Shown: piece after piece, positions 19,040-27,465 of the stretch | Position numbering within the stretch: position 1 is the stretch's first letter | Layout: each line of letters begins with the position of its first letter | Source: JAYOFM01 sp038117225 | Lineage (GTDB): Bacteria > Pseudomonadota > Alphaproteobacteria > Rhodospirillales > Casp-alpha2 | Assembly: GCA_038117225.1 (NCBI GenBank) | Contig: JAYOFM010000015.1 | Location: forward strand, 1 to 40,667 | Length of the DNA stretch: 40,667 nt | Reading direction: 5' to 3' | Translations under genes and position numbers: made by a program | Notes under the pieces: generated by a model | What the model was told of the DNA's origin: nothing | The model's database searches: none | What the model saw: only the letters and a program-made list of their open reading frames with translations

Positions 19040-19657
19040 ATGAGACTTTCCGCTACCGTTATCGCCGCGTCGCTGGCCGTCGCCGTGATGGCGGGCGGCT
19101 TTGTCGCCACGCCGGCCGACGCCGCCTCGGACGACAACAAGGCTCAGGAACTACAGAAGAAGCGTACGTTCGGTTGGCGCAAGAAGGGCGAGGCCCACGT
19201 ACAGATGAAATCCGTGCTGGCGCCAGTCAAGCCGAAGAAAAACTCGAAGCGGCCGGTGTCGACGCCGGTGACGGTGGTGCTGACGATCGAGGATAATTCC
19301 AAGGTCGGCAAGGTGTGCGGCCTCGGCCCGCGTATCAGTGATGCCCTGCTGCAGGCCTGGTATACCAAGCCGATTGAGCGGTCTTACCTCTACGATGCCA
19401 GGAAGAATAAGGGCAAGACCGTCAAGAGTGACTACCGCACGCCGGAACAGCGGACCGAGGATGTCCGTCTTCTCGCGGCCGTCAACAAGGCTGTCGGCGA
19501 TCCGAAGGCCAAGGTGTCGGAAATTCTGATTCTCGCCGGCACCCGGCGCATGGGCGGTGGCGCCATCACCAAGCTGCCGTTTTCCTCGGTCCTCGGCTGT
19601 GTCGAGCTGGAACAGAAGAAAAAGGCGGAAGACGCGAAGAAAAAGAAGGAGAAATGA
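19040..19657 (+). CDS. exported Lys-rich hypothetical protein
   Basis: Not a recognised family. A clear signal peptide (MRLSATVIAASLAVAVMAGG, cleavage near ADA-AS) is followed by a roughly 175-residue basic protein. The centre has a compact conserved-looking stretch (TVVLTIEDNSKVGKVCGLGPRI and a later LGCVEL), giving two Cys that could pair. The C-terminus is a charged Lys/Glu tail (KKAEDAKKKKEK). Periplasmic location is inferred. It may be functionally linked to the downstream lipoprotein gene, which has its own leader 106 bp later. Confidence 0.7.
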   Translation: MRLSATVIAASLAVAVMAGGFVATPADAASDDNKAQELQKKRTFGWRKKGEAHVQMKSVLAPVKPKKNSKRPVSTPVTVVLTIEDNSKVGKVCGLGPRISDALLQAWYTKPIERSYLYDARKNKGKTVKSDYRTPEQRTEDVRLLAAVNKAVGDPKAKVSEILILAGTRRMGGGAITKLPFSSVLGCVELEQKKKAEDAKKKKEK

Positions 19658-19737
19658 TCTCCTGCTCCATCCGTAATCAAGCATTGGTATTTATGGGTTT
19701 GATGCGGTACTATGCCTTGTAGATAACACAATATCTA

Positions 19738-19756
19738 CCGATCCAATATGGATCGG
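19738..19756 (+). promoter_or_regulatory. hairpin overlapping the SD of the SPOR lipoprotein gene
   Basis: CCGATCC (19738-19744) and GGATCGG (19750-19756) form a perfect 7-bp stem with loop AATAT. The right arm shares its last two G with the ribosome site GGAGGG (19755-19760) that precedes ATG 19764. A weaker AGATA/TATCT repeat sits just upstream (19721-19736). The stem could partly block ribosome entry, or the site could be a DNA operator. Confidence 0.45.
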
Positions 19757-19763
19757 AGGGCTT

Positions 19764-21215
19764 ATGTGGGAGCGTGAAGCGGTGGCAAGTGTACGGCCTA
19801 CCCGCCGTCGAGGCCGGGGATTACTGAGGAATATCATCACCCGTTTCGCCGTCGTCGCCGTGGCGGCGACGGTTGTTAGCGGTTGTGCGATCTTCGAGGG
19901 CGAGGTGTTCTCGACCGATTTCTGGTCGAGCAGCCCGCTGATGAAGAATGACGCCGCCGAGATGGGCATCGCCGAACTGGCCAAGGGCAACTACGCCGAG
20001 GCGGAGAGTCATCTGAAGCGCGCGCTCGGTGCCAACGACAAGGACGTGCACGCGCTGCTGGCGCTGGCCATGCTGTATCAAAGCACCGGCCAGACCGAGA
20101 AGGCGCGCCAGCTTTATCAGTCGGTGCTCGCCATCCGCCCGGATGCGTCGCAGCAGTTCGTCGTCTGGAATTCCGTTGAAACGAAACCAGCGACGGAAAT
20201 TGCTAGCGTCAATTTGGCGATGATGGATTCCGGCGGCGCCCCCAAGGCCATGGCCGCCGCCAGTGGCGGTGCCGGCGCGGCCCCGGTGGGCGGCGCGCCG
20301 ACATCCAACGTCATGCTCGGCCGCGCCGCCGCGCCGTCGCCGGTCGAAGTATCCAGTCTCGGCACCAACCGCATGACGCCGCCGGCCGGGGCGTCGGTGA
20401 TGACGCCGGACGTGACGGGGGGCGTCGGATCGTTTGCTGGTGGCGATGCCAATGTCATCTCGCGCTTTACCACCCTGCGCGCGTTGCGCGACCAGGGCCT
20501 CGTCACCGAAGATGAATTCCAGCGCCGCCGCCGCGCCAGCATGGGCGCGCTGCTGCCGCTGACCTCACCGCCGCCGGCGGCTGGGCTCGATCGGCCGGTG
20601 CCGACGACGGATCAGATTTCCGGCCGCTTGCAGGCCATCGGCCGGGCGCTGGAAATGCGCGCCATTTCGGTCGCCCAGCATGGTGCCGAGCGAACCATGA
20701 TCCTTGATGCGTTGCTGCCCGCAGCGCCGGTCGTCATTGCCAATCCCAAGCCGGCGCCGGGCGGTCTGATGGAAGCGGCGGACATGGTGCGGCGTTTGGA
20801 ACAACTGCGTGCCAGCGGCTATATCACCGCCGATGAGTATTCGCGTGAGCGCACGGCCATCGAACTGGCCATGCGGCCGCAGACGCCACAGCCCACGGCG
20901 GCGGAGCCGGCGAAAATGGCCAAGGAAAAACCTGCCATGGCCATGGCCAAGGGCAAGGCCTCGGGGCCAGCGGTGCATCTGGCATCCTACCGGTCGATCA
21001 AGCAGGCAGAGCGAGGCTGGGCGCAAATTCGCAGGGCCCATGCCAAGTTGCTCGGCGGCATGCAGCACGAGGTGTCGAAGGTGACGCTTGGTAAAAAGAG
21101 AACCTACTTCCGCCTCAAAGTTGGCCCGCTCGCCGACAACGCAAAGGCCAAGGCGCTATGTCAGTCCCTGAAGACAAGGCGCCAGTTCTGTGAACCCTCG
21201 ACGATGGGCGGCTAA
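19764..21215 (+). CDS. lipoprotein with TPR, two SHOCT-like motifs and SPOR domain
   Basis: A 483-aa exported protein. The N-terminus is long and Arg-rich, then a hydrophobic stretch ends in lipobox VVSGC with Cys at residue 41. A TPR region spans about 64-135 (GNYAEAESHLKRAL, then TGQTEKARQLY). An Ala/Pro/Gly linker follows. Two short helical motifs resembling SHOCT appear near 230-262 (LRALRDQGLVTEDEF) and 340-370 (LEQLRASGYITADEY). The C-terminal 85 residues are a SPOR domain (VHLASYRSIKQAERGW, FRLKVGPL), which binds denuded peptidoglycan at septa. Probably an outer-membrane protein acting in cell-envelope maintenance or division. Confidence 0.78.
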   Translation: MWEREAVASVRPTRRRGRGLLRNIITRFAVVAVAATVVSGCAIFEGEVFSTDFWSSSPLMKNDAAEMGIAELAKGNYAEAESHLKRALGANDKDVHALLALAMLYQSTGQTEKARQLYQSVLAIRPDASQQFVVWNSVETKPATEIASVNLAMMDSGGAPKAMAAASGGAGAAPVGGAPTSNVMLGRAAAPSPVEVSSLGTNRMTPPAGASVMTPDVTGGVGSFAGGDANVISRFTTLRALRDQGLVTEDEFQRRRRASMGALLPLTSPPPAAGLDRPVPTTDQISGRLQAIGRALEMRAISVAQHGAERTMILDALLPAAPVVIANPKPAPGGLMEAADMVRRLEQLRASGYITADEYSRERTAIELAMRPQTPQPTAAEPAKMAKEKPAMAMAKGKASGPAVHLASYRSIKQAERGWAQIRRAHAKLLGGMQHEVSKVTLGKKRTYFRLKVGPLADNAKAKALCQSLKTRRQFCEPSTMGG

Positions 21216-21219
21216 GGCT

Positions 21220-22458
21220 TTACTCCGCATCCAATCCGACGACACCACCCTCGGCCATCGCCGAGACCTCGTCGGCGGTAAACGCGAGCGACCCTTCAAG
21301 AATTTCCCGCGTGTGCTGACCAAGCCGTGGTGCCGCTTGCTTGGGCAAATCGGCATTGGCTGACAAGTGCGGCGTGGTGCGGGTGAACTTGTAGGTTCCG
21401 ACGTCCGGATCGTCGATATCCATCAACATGCCGCGTGCCGCCACGTGGGGGTCGGCGAAAATATCCTCGGCCGTGTTGACCGGCCCGCACGGCACGCCGC
21501 CGGCATTGAGGGTCGTCACCGCTTCATCCCGCGTCATGCCGCCGAGGTATCCATTGAGGATGGGATCGAGAAAGTCGGTGTTGGCACAACGGTCGGGCGC
21601 GGTCGCCGCGCGGGCATCTTCCTTTAGATCGGCCCTGCCCATGACATCGCAGAGTCGCTGCCACAGGATATTGTCCGGGCAATGCAGCGCAACCCATCCG
21701 TCCGAGGCCTGGAAGGCGCCACGTGGATAGTAGTTAGCAAGCCGCCCCCGCTCGCCCATCTGGCCGGCGACGCTGTACAGGGTCACCATCTGCTCGTTTA
21801 GCGCCAGCATGTTGTCGAACATGGATGAATCGACTAACTGCCCCTCGCCGGTGCGCTCGCGCATGAAGAGTGCCTGCATGATTCCGTAGGACGTCATGCA
21901 GCCGGAAAAGATGTCGGCGAGGCCATAGAGCGTCCAACTCGGCGGTTTGTCGGCGAAACCGACCAAATTCATCATCCCGCTCATGGCTTCGGCGACGATG
22001 TCGAAGGCCGGGCGGTCGGAATAGGGACCGCGATATCCCTCAAGCCGCCCGAAGCCGGAAATGATGGCCCAGACCAAACGCGGATTGAGCGCGCGCATTT
22101 CCTTCTGACCGAGGCCTTGCTTGGACATGGAACCGGGGCGCAGATTTTCCAACACCACGTCGGCGGTACCGCAAAGGCGGCGGAAGACTTCCTGGCCCGC
22201 CGGTTCACGCAGGTTGAGGGCAAGGCTCTTCTTGTTGCGGTTATAGCCCATGAAGCCGGCGGCTTTCCTGTTGCCGTTCTGCTCCGCGAAGGGCGGCATC
22301 AGGCGGCGCGGGTCGCCGGTACCGGGGCGCTCGATCTTGATGACCTCGGCGCCCGCGTCGGCCAGCAGCATGGTGCAGTAGGGACCGGCCATGTACTGCT
22401 CCAGCCCGACGACGCGAATGCCGGAAAGCGGGCGGTCCTTGGTTGATGCGCCGGCCAT
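21220..22458 (-). CDS. CaiB/BaiF family III CoA-transferase
   Basis: A 412-aa family III CoA-transferase. The N-terminus (LSGIRVVGLEQYMAGPYCTML) and the LADAGAEVIKIERPGTGDPRR block are diagnostic. The catalytic Asp lies in the usual YSDRPAFD region. It would move CoA between carboxylic acids. The start is ATG 22458 (MAGASTKDRP), whose A is the last base of the thiolase TGA stop (TGATG), so translation is coupled. An open extension to 22512 overlaps the thiolase and is not used. The thiolase partner suggests degradation of an acyl or dicarboxylic acid; the substrate is unknown. Confidence 0.87.
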   Translation of the reverse strand: MAGASTKDRPLSGIRVVGLEQYMAGPYCTMLLADAGAEVIKIERPGTGDPRRLMPPFAEQNGNRKAAGFMGYNRNKKSLALNLREPAGQEVFRRLCGTADVVLENLRPGSMSKQGLGQKEMRALNPRLVWAIISGFGRLEGYRGPYSDRPAFDIVAEAMSGMMNLVGFADKPPSWTLYGLADIFSGCMTSYGIMQALFMRERTGEGQLVDSSMFDNMLALNEQMVTLYSVAGQMGERGRLANYYPRGAFQASDGWVALHCPDNILWQRLCDVMGRADLKEDARAATAPDRCANTDFLDPILNGYLGGMTRDEAVTTLNAGGVPCGPVNTAEDIFADPHVAARGMLMDIDDPDVGTYKFTRTTPHLSANADLPKQAAPRLGQHTREILEGSLAFTADEVSAMAEGGVVGLDAE

Positions 22459-23705
22459 CAGTCGCCGATCCATTCGACCAACGTCGACACGCCCATGCCG
22501 ACACCGACGCACAGCGTGGCGACGCCATAGAACGGCCGTTTGGCGACGGGGGCTCTGCGCTTCATTTCATGCATCAGGGTGACCAGAATGCGGGCCCCGG
22601 AACACCCAGTCGGATGGCCGAGGGCAATGGCGCCGCCGTTGACGTTGGTCTTGGCGTGGTCGAGGCCGAGCCGGCGCATGCAGCCGATGGCCTGCGCGGC
22701 GAAGGCCTCGTTCAATTCGACCAAGGTGACGTCGTCGATGGAAAGGCCGTGCCGCGCCAACAGTTTTTCCGTCGCCGGCACCGGACCATAACCCATGACG
22801 CCCGGGTCGACTCCGGCGACCGCCGAGCCAACCCAGCGGAGTTGCGGTTTCAGCCCTTCCATTTCAGCGCGCGCGGCGTCCATCACCAGCAGTGCGGCGG
22901 CGCCGTCATTGATGCCCGACGAGTTGCCGGCTGTCACAGTGCCGTCCTTGGCGAAGGAGGGGCGGAGCTTCGCCATGTCGGCTTCGGAGGTGGCGAGCAC
23001 GAAACCGCCGTTCTCGCGCTTGGCCCGCACGTGCTCATCCGTGTCGATGACCAGGGCATCACCCTTGCGCTGTGGTAAGGCGATGGGGTGGATTTCCTCG
23101 GCAAAGCGGCCGTCGGACATGGCGGCGGTGGCGCGGCGATGACTCTCGACGGCGAAGGCGTCCTGCTCCTCGCGGGTGATCTGCATTTCCTTGGCGATGT
23201 TTTCCGCCGTCTCGCCGAGGCTGATGATGGGATAGAGAGCGTCCATTTTCGAATTATTGAAACGCCAGCCAACCGTGGTGTCCCACATCTGCGGATGGCC
23301 GAAGGATGGCGTGCGGTCCGGCTTGGGCATGGCCCAGGGCGCGCGGCTCATGGATTCCACGCCGGAACCGATGAATACGTCGCCTTCCCCGGCCAGCACC
23401 GCCTTGGCCGCCTGGTTGACCGCTTCCAGCGCCGATGCGCAGTTACGATTGACGGTGACGCCCGGCACTTCCTTGGGCATTCCGGCCAGCAACGACGACA
23501 TGCGCGCCACGTCACGATTGTCCTCGCCGGCCTGATTGCCGCATCCCGCATAGACGTCCTCGATCAAGGCCGGATCGATGCCGGTCCGCGCGATCAGGCC
23601 CTTGTAGACCTCGGCCAGCAGGTCGTCCGGTCGCACCGTCGACAGCCCGCCGCCATATTTACCGATGGCACTTCGCACACCGTCTATGATGACGACTTCG
23701 CGCAT
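22458..23705 (-). CDS. thiolase (acetyl-CoA C-acyltransferase)
   Basis: A degradative-type thiolase of 415 aa. The nucleophile is C89 in VNRNCASALEAV. The C-terminal pair is NGGAIALGHPTGCSGARI and the second Cys loop ATLCVGVGMG, and VELNEAFAAQA is also present. It cleaves 3-oxoacyl-CoA with CoA, and the pattern is near the 3-oxoadipyl-CoA/acetyl-CoA acetyltransferase group. A GAGG-type ribosome site is about 8 nt upstream of ATG 23705. First gene of a two-gene operon with the CoA-transferase. Confidence 0.92.
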   Translation of the reverse strand: MREVVIIDGVRSAIGKYGGGLSTVRPDDLLAEVYKGLIARTGIDPALIEDVYAGCGNQAGEDNRDVARMSSLLAGMPKEVPGVTVNRNCASALEAVNQAAKAVLAGEGDVFIGSGVESMSRAPWAMPKPDRTPSFGHPQMWDTTVGWRFNNSKMDALYPIISLGETAENIAKEMQITREEQDAFAVESHRRATAAMSDGRFAEEIHPIALPQRKGDALVIDTDEHVRAKRENGGFVLATSEADMAKLRPSFAKDGTVTAGNSSGINDGAAALLVMDAARAEMEGLKPQLRWVGSAVAGVDPGVMGYGPVPATEKLLARHGLSIDDVTLVELNEAFAAQAIGCMRRLGLDHAKTNVNGGAIALGHPTGCSGARILVTLMHEMKRRAPVAKRPFYGVATLCVGVGMGVSTLVEWIGD

Positions 23706-23721
23706 GGACTGATCCTCTGTC

Positions 23722-24300
23722 TCAGTTGGATTTTGTCAAAGGTGGCAATGGTTGCACCGGTTGTGCAAGCGGGTCACCGGACGCGGCGGGTGGCGCCACG
23801 GCGGGCGGTTGCAATACCTGTCCGGCACCGGCGCCGCCACGGGGCGCGACGCTGATCGTCAGTTCCGATCCGCCGAGAGAGTTGCCGGTGATCTGCAGGG
23901 CCAAGACGCGAACACCGCGATCGTAGGTCAGTACGCTGGTCGGTGCGCGCACAGCGGAAATCTCTCCCCAGCCATATTTGGGTAGTTGATTACGATAGAA
24001 TTCGAACATTACGTGCGCGCCGTGGGAGGCGGCGATGCTGAGTTGACCGAACCACTCTTCGCCGCCCAAAACCACAGTTTTATTGACGTTCATTCGCGAA
24101 CCCGAGGCGACGGGAATATCGGGAAATGAAGGGAAGGTTTCGCCCGGTTCGGCGGTGCGCCCGGCCCCTTCCTTGCTTGGCGTCATGCGGGCCGTCGCCG
24201 AGGCAAATTGGGCGGCGGGATCGCACGCCGTGATGATAAGCGCCGCGCCGATCAGCAATGAGCAAACCCGTGTCTTTTGAGGTCGCCGCATCTTCGTCAT
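23722..24300 (-). CDS. putative lipoprotein, unknown function
   Basis: A 192-aa exported protein. Its signal sequence ends in lipobox IITAC with the acylated Cys at residue 26 and Asp at +2, the position that in E. coli keeps lipoproteins in the inner membrane. The central domain (WFGQLSIAASHG, FEFYRNQLPKYGW, VRVLALQITG) looks like a small alpha/beta fold found in other proteobacterial lipoproteins, but I cannot name it. The C-terminus is Pro/Ala-rich. GGAAG is 5 nt before ATG 24300. It ends 16 bp upstream of the thiolase start and may be transcribed with that operon. Confidence 0.7.
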   Translation of the reverse strand: MTKMRRPQKTRVCSLLIGAALIITACDPAAQFASATARMTPSKEGAGRTAEPGETFPSFPDIPVASGSRMNVNKTVVLGGEEWFGQLSIAASHGAHVMFEFYRNQLPKYGWGEISAVRAPTSVLTYDRGVRVLALQITGNSLGGSELTISVAPRGGAGAGQVLQPPAVAPPAASGDPLAQPVQPLPPLTKSN

Positions 24301-24403
24301 GGTTCTTCCGAGGCCCCCGTTGGCACGCCCTCAGGCGCGCCGATCGCGCGAATCGTCCACGCGCGTCATCCTAAACCATGATGGGGAACGAGGCCACAAC
24401 CGC

Positions 24404-25537
24404 TCACGCACCGTCGCGCGCCGGCGGGCCGATCAAACGGGCCACTTCGGCCGTCACGTGGGCGACGTCGAGTCGGGCGACACAGGGGAACATGGCATTC
24501 TCGGCCGGTAGTGAACAGTTCCCCAGACAGCCCTGGCACGGCATCGGCGTATAAATCGCATGGGCGTTAGTGGGGCGGACCACGTCATCATAGGGCACGA
24601 TTTCGCCGACATAGGCCGCGCTGGCGAGACAAAGGGTTGGCGTGCCGGCGGCCACGGCGAGGTGCATCAACGCCGTATCGACCGATATTACCAGCCGCGC
24701 CGCCATCAGGCGCGGCAGTAATTCGGCGAATGGGGCGCCATCAAACTGGATGCGTGGCGGCGCCAACAGTTCCTGATATTCCGGCTGGCGGCGCAGGTCG
24801 TCTGGCGTACCGGTGAGGACAATGCGCCATTCATCCGGGATAACTTTGAAGATGCGCCGATAAAGCTCGACCGGACTCTGCTTCAGGGCGACGGCGGAAA
24901 ACGGTTGCACGAACGCCGTCGGCGCCTCGAGTTCCGCCTTTTGCGGTAGTACCGAAACTGGTAGGGCGACTCGCGACGGCGTGGATTGTTCGCCGAGCAA
25001 CCAGTCGGCGAAACGGCTCCAGCGGACCAACTTGTCGGTATGTGCGGGGCCGCCGTCGAACACATCATCGAAGCGCCGCGCGTTGGCCGCGAGACGGTTC
25101 GCATACTTCGGCCAGTCGCGAGCCATCATGGCCAGCGTCCGCGGTGCCGCGGTGGCGAAAGCCAATGCTTCGTCCAGCCACGGATGGCGCAGATGATCAG
25201 TGGAGACGACCATTCGGTAGTTGGCGCGATAGAGCCGCGCCATGATGCCGGCGCGATAACGCAGATCGCGCAACAAGCGGGGGAAGTCCACAGTCTCGAC
25301 GGTTACGTCCGCCGGGAAAAGAAACGTCATCTTGGCCGCGTCGCTTCTGACCAGGACCGTAACGGTTTCCCCTTCGACGGCCAATCCGAGCAGGCGGGGC
25401 AGAATGACCGAGAACAGGACTGTGTCGCCGAGACCTCCTGCGGAAATCAGCAGCACCCCCGATGGCGCGTCGCGTCGCCGCACCCGACGGCCCAGTAGGC
25501 CGGTGATCCGATCAATCAGGGGCAGAAAAGTCGCCAT
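24404..25537 (-). CDS. family 9 glycosyltransferase (heptosyltransferase-like)
   Basis: A GT-B fold transferase of family GT9 (ADP-heptose:LPS type), 377 aa. The N-terminal nucleotide-fold loop LLISAGGLGDTVLFSVILPRL and the C-terminal ARLVISVDTALMHLAVAAGTPTLCL donor-site block identify the family. A Cys-rich stretch near the end (PCQGCLGNCS) is seen in a GT9 subgroup. It probably adds a sugar to LPS core or another surface glycan from the cytoplasmic face. Its ATG shares one base with the upstream DUF6165 stop (TGATG), indicating coupling. Confidence 0.85.
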   Translation of the reverse strand: MATFLPLIDRITGLLGRRVRRRDAPSGVLLISAGGLGDTVLFSVILPRLLGLAVEGETVTVLVRSDAAKMTFLFPADVTVETVDFPRLLRDLRYRAGIMARLYRANYRMVVSTDHLRHPWLDEALAFATAAPRTLAMMARDWPKYANRLAANARRFDDVFDGGPAHTDKLVRWSRFADWLLGEQSTPSRVALPVSVLPQKAELEAPTAFVQPFSAVALKQSPVELYRRIFKVIPDEWRIVLTGTPDDLRRQPEYQELLAPPRIQFDGAPFAELLPRLMAARLVISVDTALMHLAVAAGTPTLCLASAAYVGEIVPYDDVVRPTNAHAIYTPMPCQGCLGNCSLPAENAMFPCVARLDVAHVTAEVARLIGPPARDGA

Positions 25538-25929
25538 CAGTAGGCCGCGTAGGATTTCTCCTCCACGAGGCGCGAGCCGAGGAGCTCGTTGATGGCACGT
25601 TTCAGATTGGCCCGTTCGTCGTTGTTGATGTAGACCGCGCGTGCCAGCTGGATAAAGGTGTCGCTGAAATCCTTTTGCCGCTCACAGTCGCGAATATCAT
25701 CCTCTATTTCCCACAGCTGGCCGTTGACCCGTTTCAAATCTTGAACCAGGGCATCCAGCTCGTCGGAAGCGGGAAGTGTCTCAGCGCGCGTGGCATTCAG
25801 GGTTTCATGTTCGATACGCACGTTGGCCAGCTTCGCGGCGTCGCTGATGCGTTCTAGCTTCAGCTCAAGAATGGTGATCTTGTCGAGCAGTTCACCGGGG
25901 GCGATCTCGACCATGATGGCGCTTGCCAT
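25537..25929 (-). CDS. DUF6165-type small protein
   Basis: A 130-residue largely helical protein matching the DUF6165 pattern (VEIAPGELLDKITILELKLERI, then LKRVNGQLWEIEDDIRDCER and YINNDERANLKRAIN). No enzymatic motif is visible, and a coiled coil is likely across residues 15-90. Start ATG 25929 (MASAIMVEI) is preferred to 25944 because AAGGGA lies 6 nt upstream of it. It sits between ManC and GT9 genes and overlaps the latter by one base, so it probably assists glycan assembly. Confidence 0.75.
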   Translation of the reverse strand: MASAIMVEIAPGELLDKITILELKLERISDAAKLANVRIEHETLNATRAETLPASDELDALVQDLKRVNGQLWEIEDDIRDCERQKDFSDTFIQLARAVYINNDERANLKRAINELLGSRLVEEKSYAAY

Positions 25930-25946
25930 GAAACGTCCCTTCAATA

Positions 25947-27368
25947 CTAGTCGCGGGCGAAATCATCGTCGATGCGGACTATATCGTCCTCACCGAGATA
26001 GTCGCCGGATTGAACCTCGACCACGTAAAGCGGTTCGGAGCCGGGGTTTTCCAGCCGATGCCGCGTGCCGGCCGAGATATAAGTCGACTGATTCGTTGTC
26101 AAGGTCACCACCTCGTCGTCGCGCGTGACCCTCGCCGTGCCGGCGACCACGACCCAGTGCTCGGCCCTTCGATGATGGTATTGAAGGGACAGGCGCGCGC
26201 CGGGTTTGACGAACAGCCGTTTGACCTGAAATCCGGCGCCGGTATCGACGCTTTGATACCACCCCCAAGGCCGATGGACGCGAACGTGTGATTCGTGCTC
26301 GTCGCGGCCGCTCTGTTCGATGCTATCGACCAGTCCCTTGACGGCCTCAGCATCGTCGCGATTGACCACCAGCACCGCGTCGGCGGTGGCGACCACGATC
26401 ATGTCGCGTAGGCCATGCGCGGCGATCAAGGGGCCCTCGCTGCGCAGATAGCTTCCGGTCGTTTGGTCCGCGATAATTTCACCAATCGCGACGTTGCCAT
26501 TGGCGTCCGCGTTTGCGGCATCATGGCGCCACAGGGATGCCCATGATCCGATGTCACTCCAATCCATATCTGCGGGGACGACCGCGGCGCGGTCGGTTTT
26601 TTCCATCACCGCATAGTCTATGGAATCACTCGGGCTAGCGGAAAAGGCATCGCCATCGGGGCGGAAGAAATCCAGGTCCGTATCGCCGCCATCGATGGCC
26701 TTACGAACGGCACTGACAATCTCAGGCGCCAGTTCCTCAAGCGCCTCGACATAGGCCTGGGCGCCGAACAGAAACATGCCGCTGTTCCATAGGTAACCGC
26801 CATCGTCGAGGAACTGAGTCGCGGTCGCGAGATCCGGCTTCTCGATGAAACGTTCGACCGGGTGGCAGCCAACGAGATTACTTAAAACCGCTCCCGGCCT
26901 GATATAGCCGTAACCAGTTTCAGGTCCCGTTGGGGTAATGCCGAAGGTCACCAGATGCCCGGCCTGGGCAGCCGCCGCCGCGTGGGTGACTGCCCGCAGA
27001 AATCGGTCCGGCGCGCCGATGGCATGGTCGGACGGTAGCACCAGGATGCGTGCCGCCGGGTCTTCGTCGAGCGCCAGCAGGGCGCCAAGCGCGGCGGCCG
27101 GCGCGGTGTTCCGACCGACCGGTTCAAGCACGATCCGCGCAGCCTCTATCCCGGCTTCGCGCAGTTGTTCGGCGATAATGAAGCGATGGTCTTGATTGCA
27201 GACGACAATTGGCGGTGCGAAGTCCGGACCCGTAAGCCGCAACGCGGTTTCGACGATCAACGGCTTCGCGGAAGCGAGTGGCAGTAACTGCTTCGGAAAC
27301 AACCGCCGTGACAGCGGCCATAGACGCGTGCCGGCGCCGCCGGAAAGGATGACGGGGCGGATGCTCAT
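25947..27368 (-). CDS. manC: mannose-1-P guanylyltransferase / mannose-6-P isomerase
   Basis: A bifunctional 473-aa enzyme of the ManC/AlgA/CpsB type. The N-terminal nucleotidyltransferase has SGGAGTRLWPLSRRLFPKQ, the FIEKPD motif and a VPADMDWSDIGSW block. The C-terminal cupin is the type-II phosphomannose isomerase domain (RPWGWYQSVD, PGARLSLQYHHRRAEHW, GTRHRLENPG). It makes GDP-mannose from mannose-6-phosphate for polysaccharide or O-antigen synthesis. The next gene begins 17 bp downstream. No clear ribosome site is seen before ATG 27368. Confidence 0.94.
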   Translation of the reverse strand: MSIRPVILSGGAGTRLWPLSRRLFPKQLLPLASAKPLIVETALRLTGPDFAPPIVVCNQDHRFIIAEQLREAGIEAARIVLEPVGRNTAPAAALGALLALDEDPAARILVLPSDHAIGAPDRFLRAVTHAAAAAQAGHLVTFGITPTGPETGYGYIRPGAVLSNLVGCHPVERFIEKPDLATATQFLDDGGYLWNSGMFLFGAQAYVEALEELAPEIVSAVRKAIDGGDTDLDFFRPDGDAFSASPSDSIDYAVMEKTDRAAVVPADMDWSDIGSWASLWRHDAANADANGNVAIGEIIADQTTGSYLRSEGPLIAAHGLRDMIVVATADAVLVVNRDDAEAVKGLVDSIEQSGRDEHESHVRVHRPWGWYQSVDTGAGFQVKRLFVKPGARLSLQYHHRRAEHWVVVAGTARVTRDDEVVTLTTNQSTYISAGTRHRLENPGSEPLYVVEVQSGDYLGEDDIVRIDDDFARD

Positions 27369-27465
27369 TGCTGCTGCTTGCGGGTTTGGCTCATGGGCTG
27401 CGGTATCTCATGCGGTGGCTCGGAAATCGAGGCCGAATTGCAGGCCGGCCATCATTTGGCGCCGC

